Source of the DNA: Oscillatoriaceae cyanobacterium M33_DOE_052
GTDB lineage: Bacteria > Cyanobacteriota > Cyanobacteriia > Cyanobacteriales > Laspinemataceae
NCBI GenBank assembly: GCA_015296065.1
Contig: DVDU01000218.1
Coordinates: 1-34,388 of the forward strand
DNA: 34,388 bases
Direction: 5' to 3'
The notes under the pieces: generated by a model
What the model saw: the letters and a program-made list of their open reading frames with translations, nothing else
Database searches by the model: none
What the model was told of the DNA's origin: nothing
In this document: in pieces, positions 34,238 to 34,388 of the stretch
How positions within the stretch are numbered: the first letter of the stretch is position 1
How the letters are laid out: every line of letters begins with the position of its first letter
Translations under genes and position numbers: made by a program

Positions 34238-34388
34238 GGGGTGACGGCGGTTCGGCCCTTCGGCTCCGCTCAGGACAGGCTTCGCTCACCGACCTGGTGA
34301 CGGGGTGACGGCGGTTCGGCTTCGCTCACCGACCTGGTGACGGGGTGAGGGGGAGATGGGGAGGGGTGGGAAGAGGGGGAAGAGGGGG
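34238..34388. repeat. Tandem GC-rich repeats after tig
   Basis: TTCGCTCACCGACCTGGTGA begins at 34281 and again at 34321, giving a 40-bp period and about 1.7 copies. A related GACGGCGGTTCGG is at about 34242. The same element, inverted, is at about 13911-13935. The window then runs into GGGGAAGAGGGGG low-complexity sequence. Confidence 0.8.

Overview
The window looks like chromosome of a filamentous, non-marine-type cyanobacterium, probably of the Oscillatoria/Microcoleus/Arthrospira kind; genus is not resolved. The reasons are HIP1-like GCGATCGC sites throughout, a tig // asd-dapA-rnj neighbourhood as in Synechocystis, a PaO-like Rieske oxygenase, a Mo-nitrogenase C-terminal-domain protein, a secreted haemagglutinin-CHAT protein, and intergenic spaces full of heptameric repeats (TGACAAA/GGACAAA types) and near-palindromic AGAAACCSGGTTTCT elements. 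No rRNA, tRNA or CRISPR array was seen.

Layout. 1-1418 is a complete ISAs1-family insertion sequence whose right end cuts off the 3' end of a Rieske/PaO-like oxygenase gene (minus strand). A divergent aldo/keto reductase follows. 3712-6069 (minus) is a small operon: a 36-codon ORF, a DUF262-DUF1524 protein (GmrSD-like architecture) and a DUF29-family protein whose Shine-Dalgarno overlaps the preceding stop. 6195-7757 is a three-helix MotA/TolQ/ExbB-type protein with a long coiled tail. 7921-10988 (minus) holds msrA, a membrane-anchored parallel beta-helix protein and recR; recR lacks a normal start codon at its best-supported start. 11303-13447 is a proline-rich TonB-like protein with 138-bp in-frame repeats near its C-terminus. 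14078-16000 is a CPA-type cation/proton antiporter with a TrkA-N domain. 16705-18567 holds three small minus-strand conserved genes. 19038-27822 (plus) carries two giant exported proteins: a TPS-domain/CHAT-protease fusion and an FG-GAP propeller/Calx-beta-like/RTX protein with five exact-length 336-bp repeats. 28010-32333 (minus) is housekeeping (rnj, dapA, asd), divergent from tig (32818-34212).

How the parts fit. The right third is conserved core (lysine/threonine precursor synthesis, RNA decay, protein folding). The left and middle are accessory: surface and secretion proteins, a restriction-like pair, and repeats that enter coding sequence both as apparent N-terminal extensions and as in-frame expansions. 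The strongest leads are the TPS-CHAT fusion and its repeat-built neighbour, the DUF262/DUF1524-DUF29 operon, the recR start, and the palindrome-bearing tandem repeat in the TonB-like gene. Nothing here proves a wholly new system; several points are testable.
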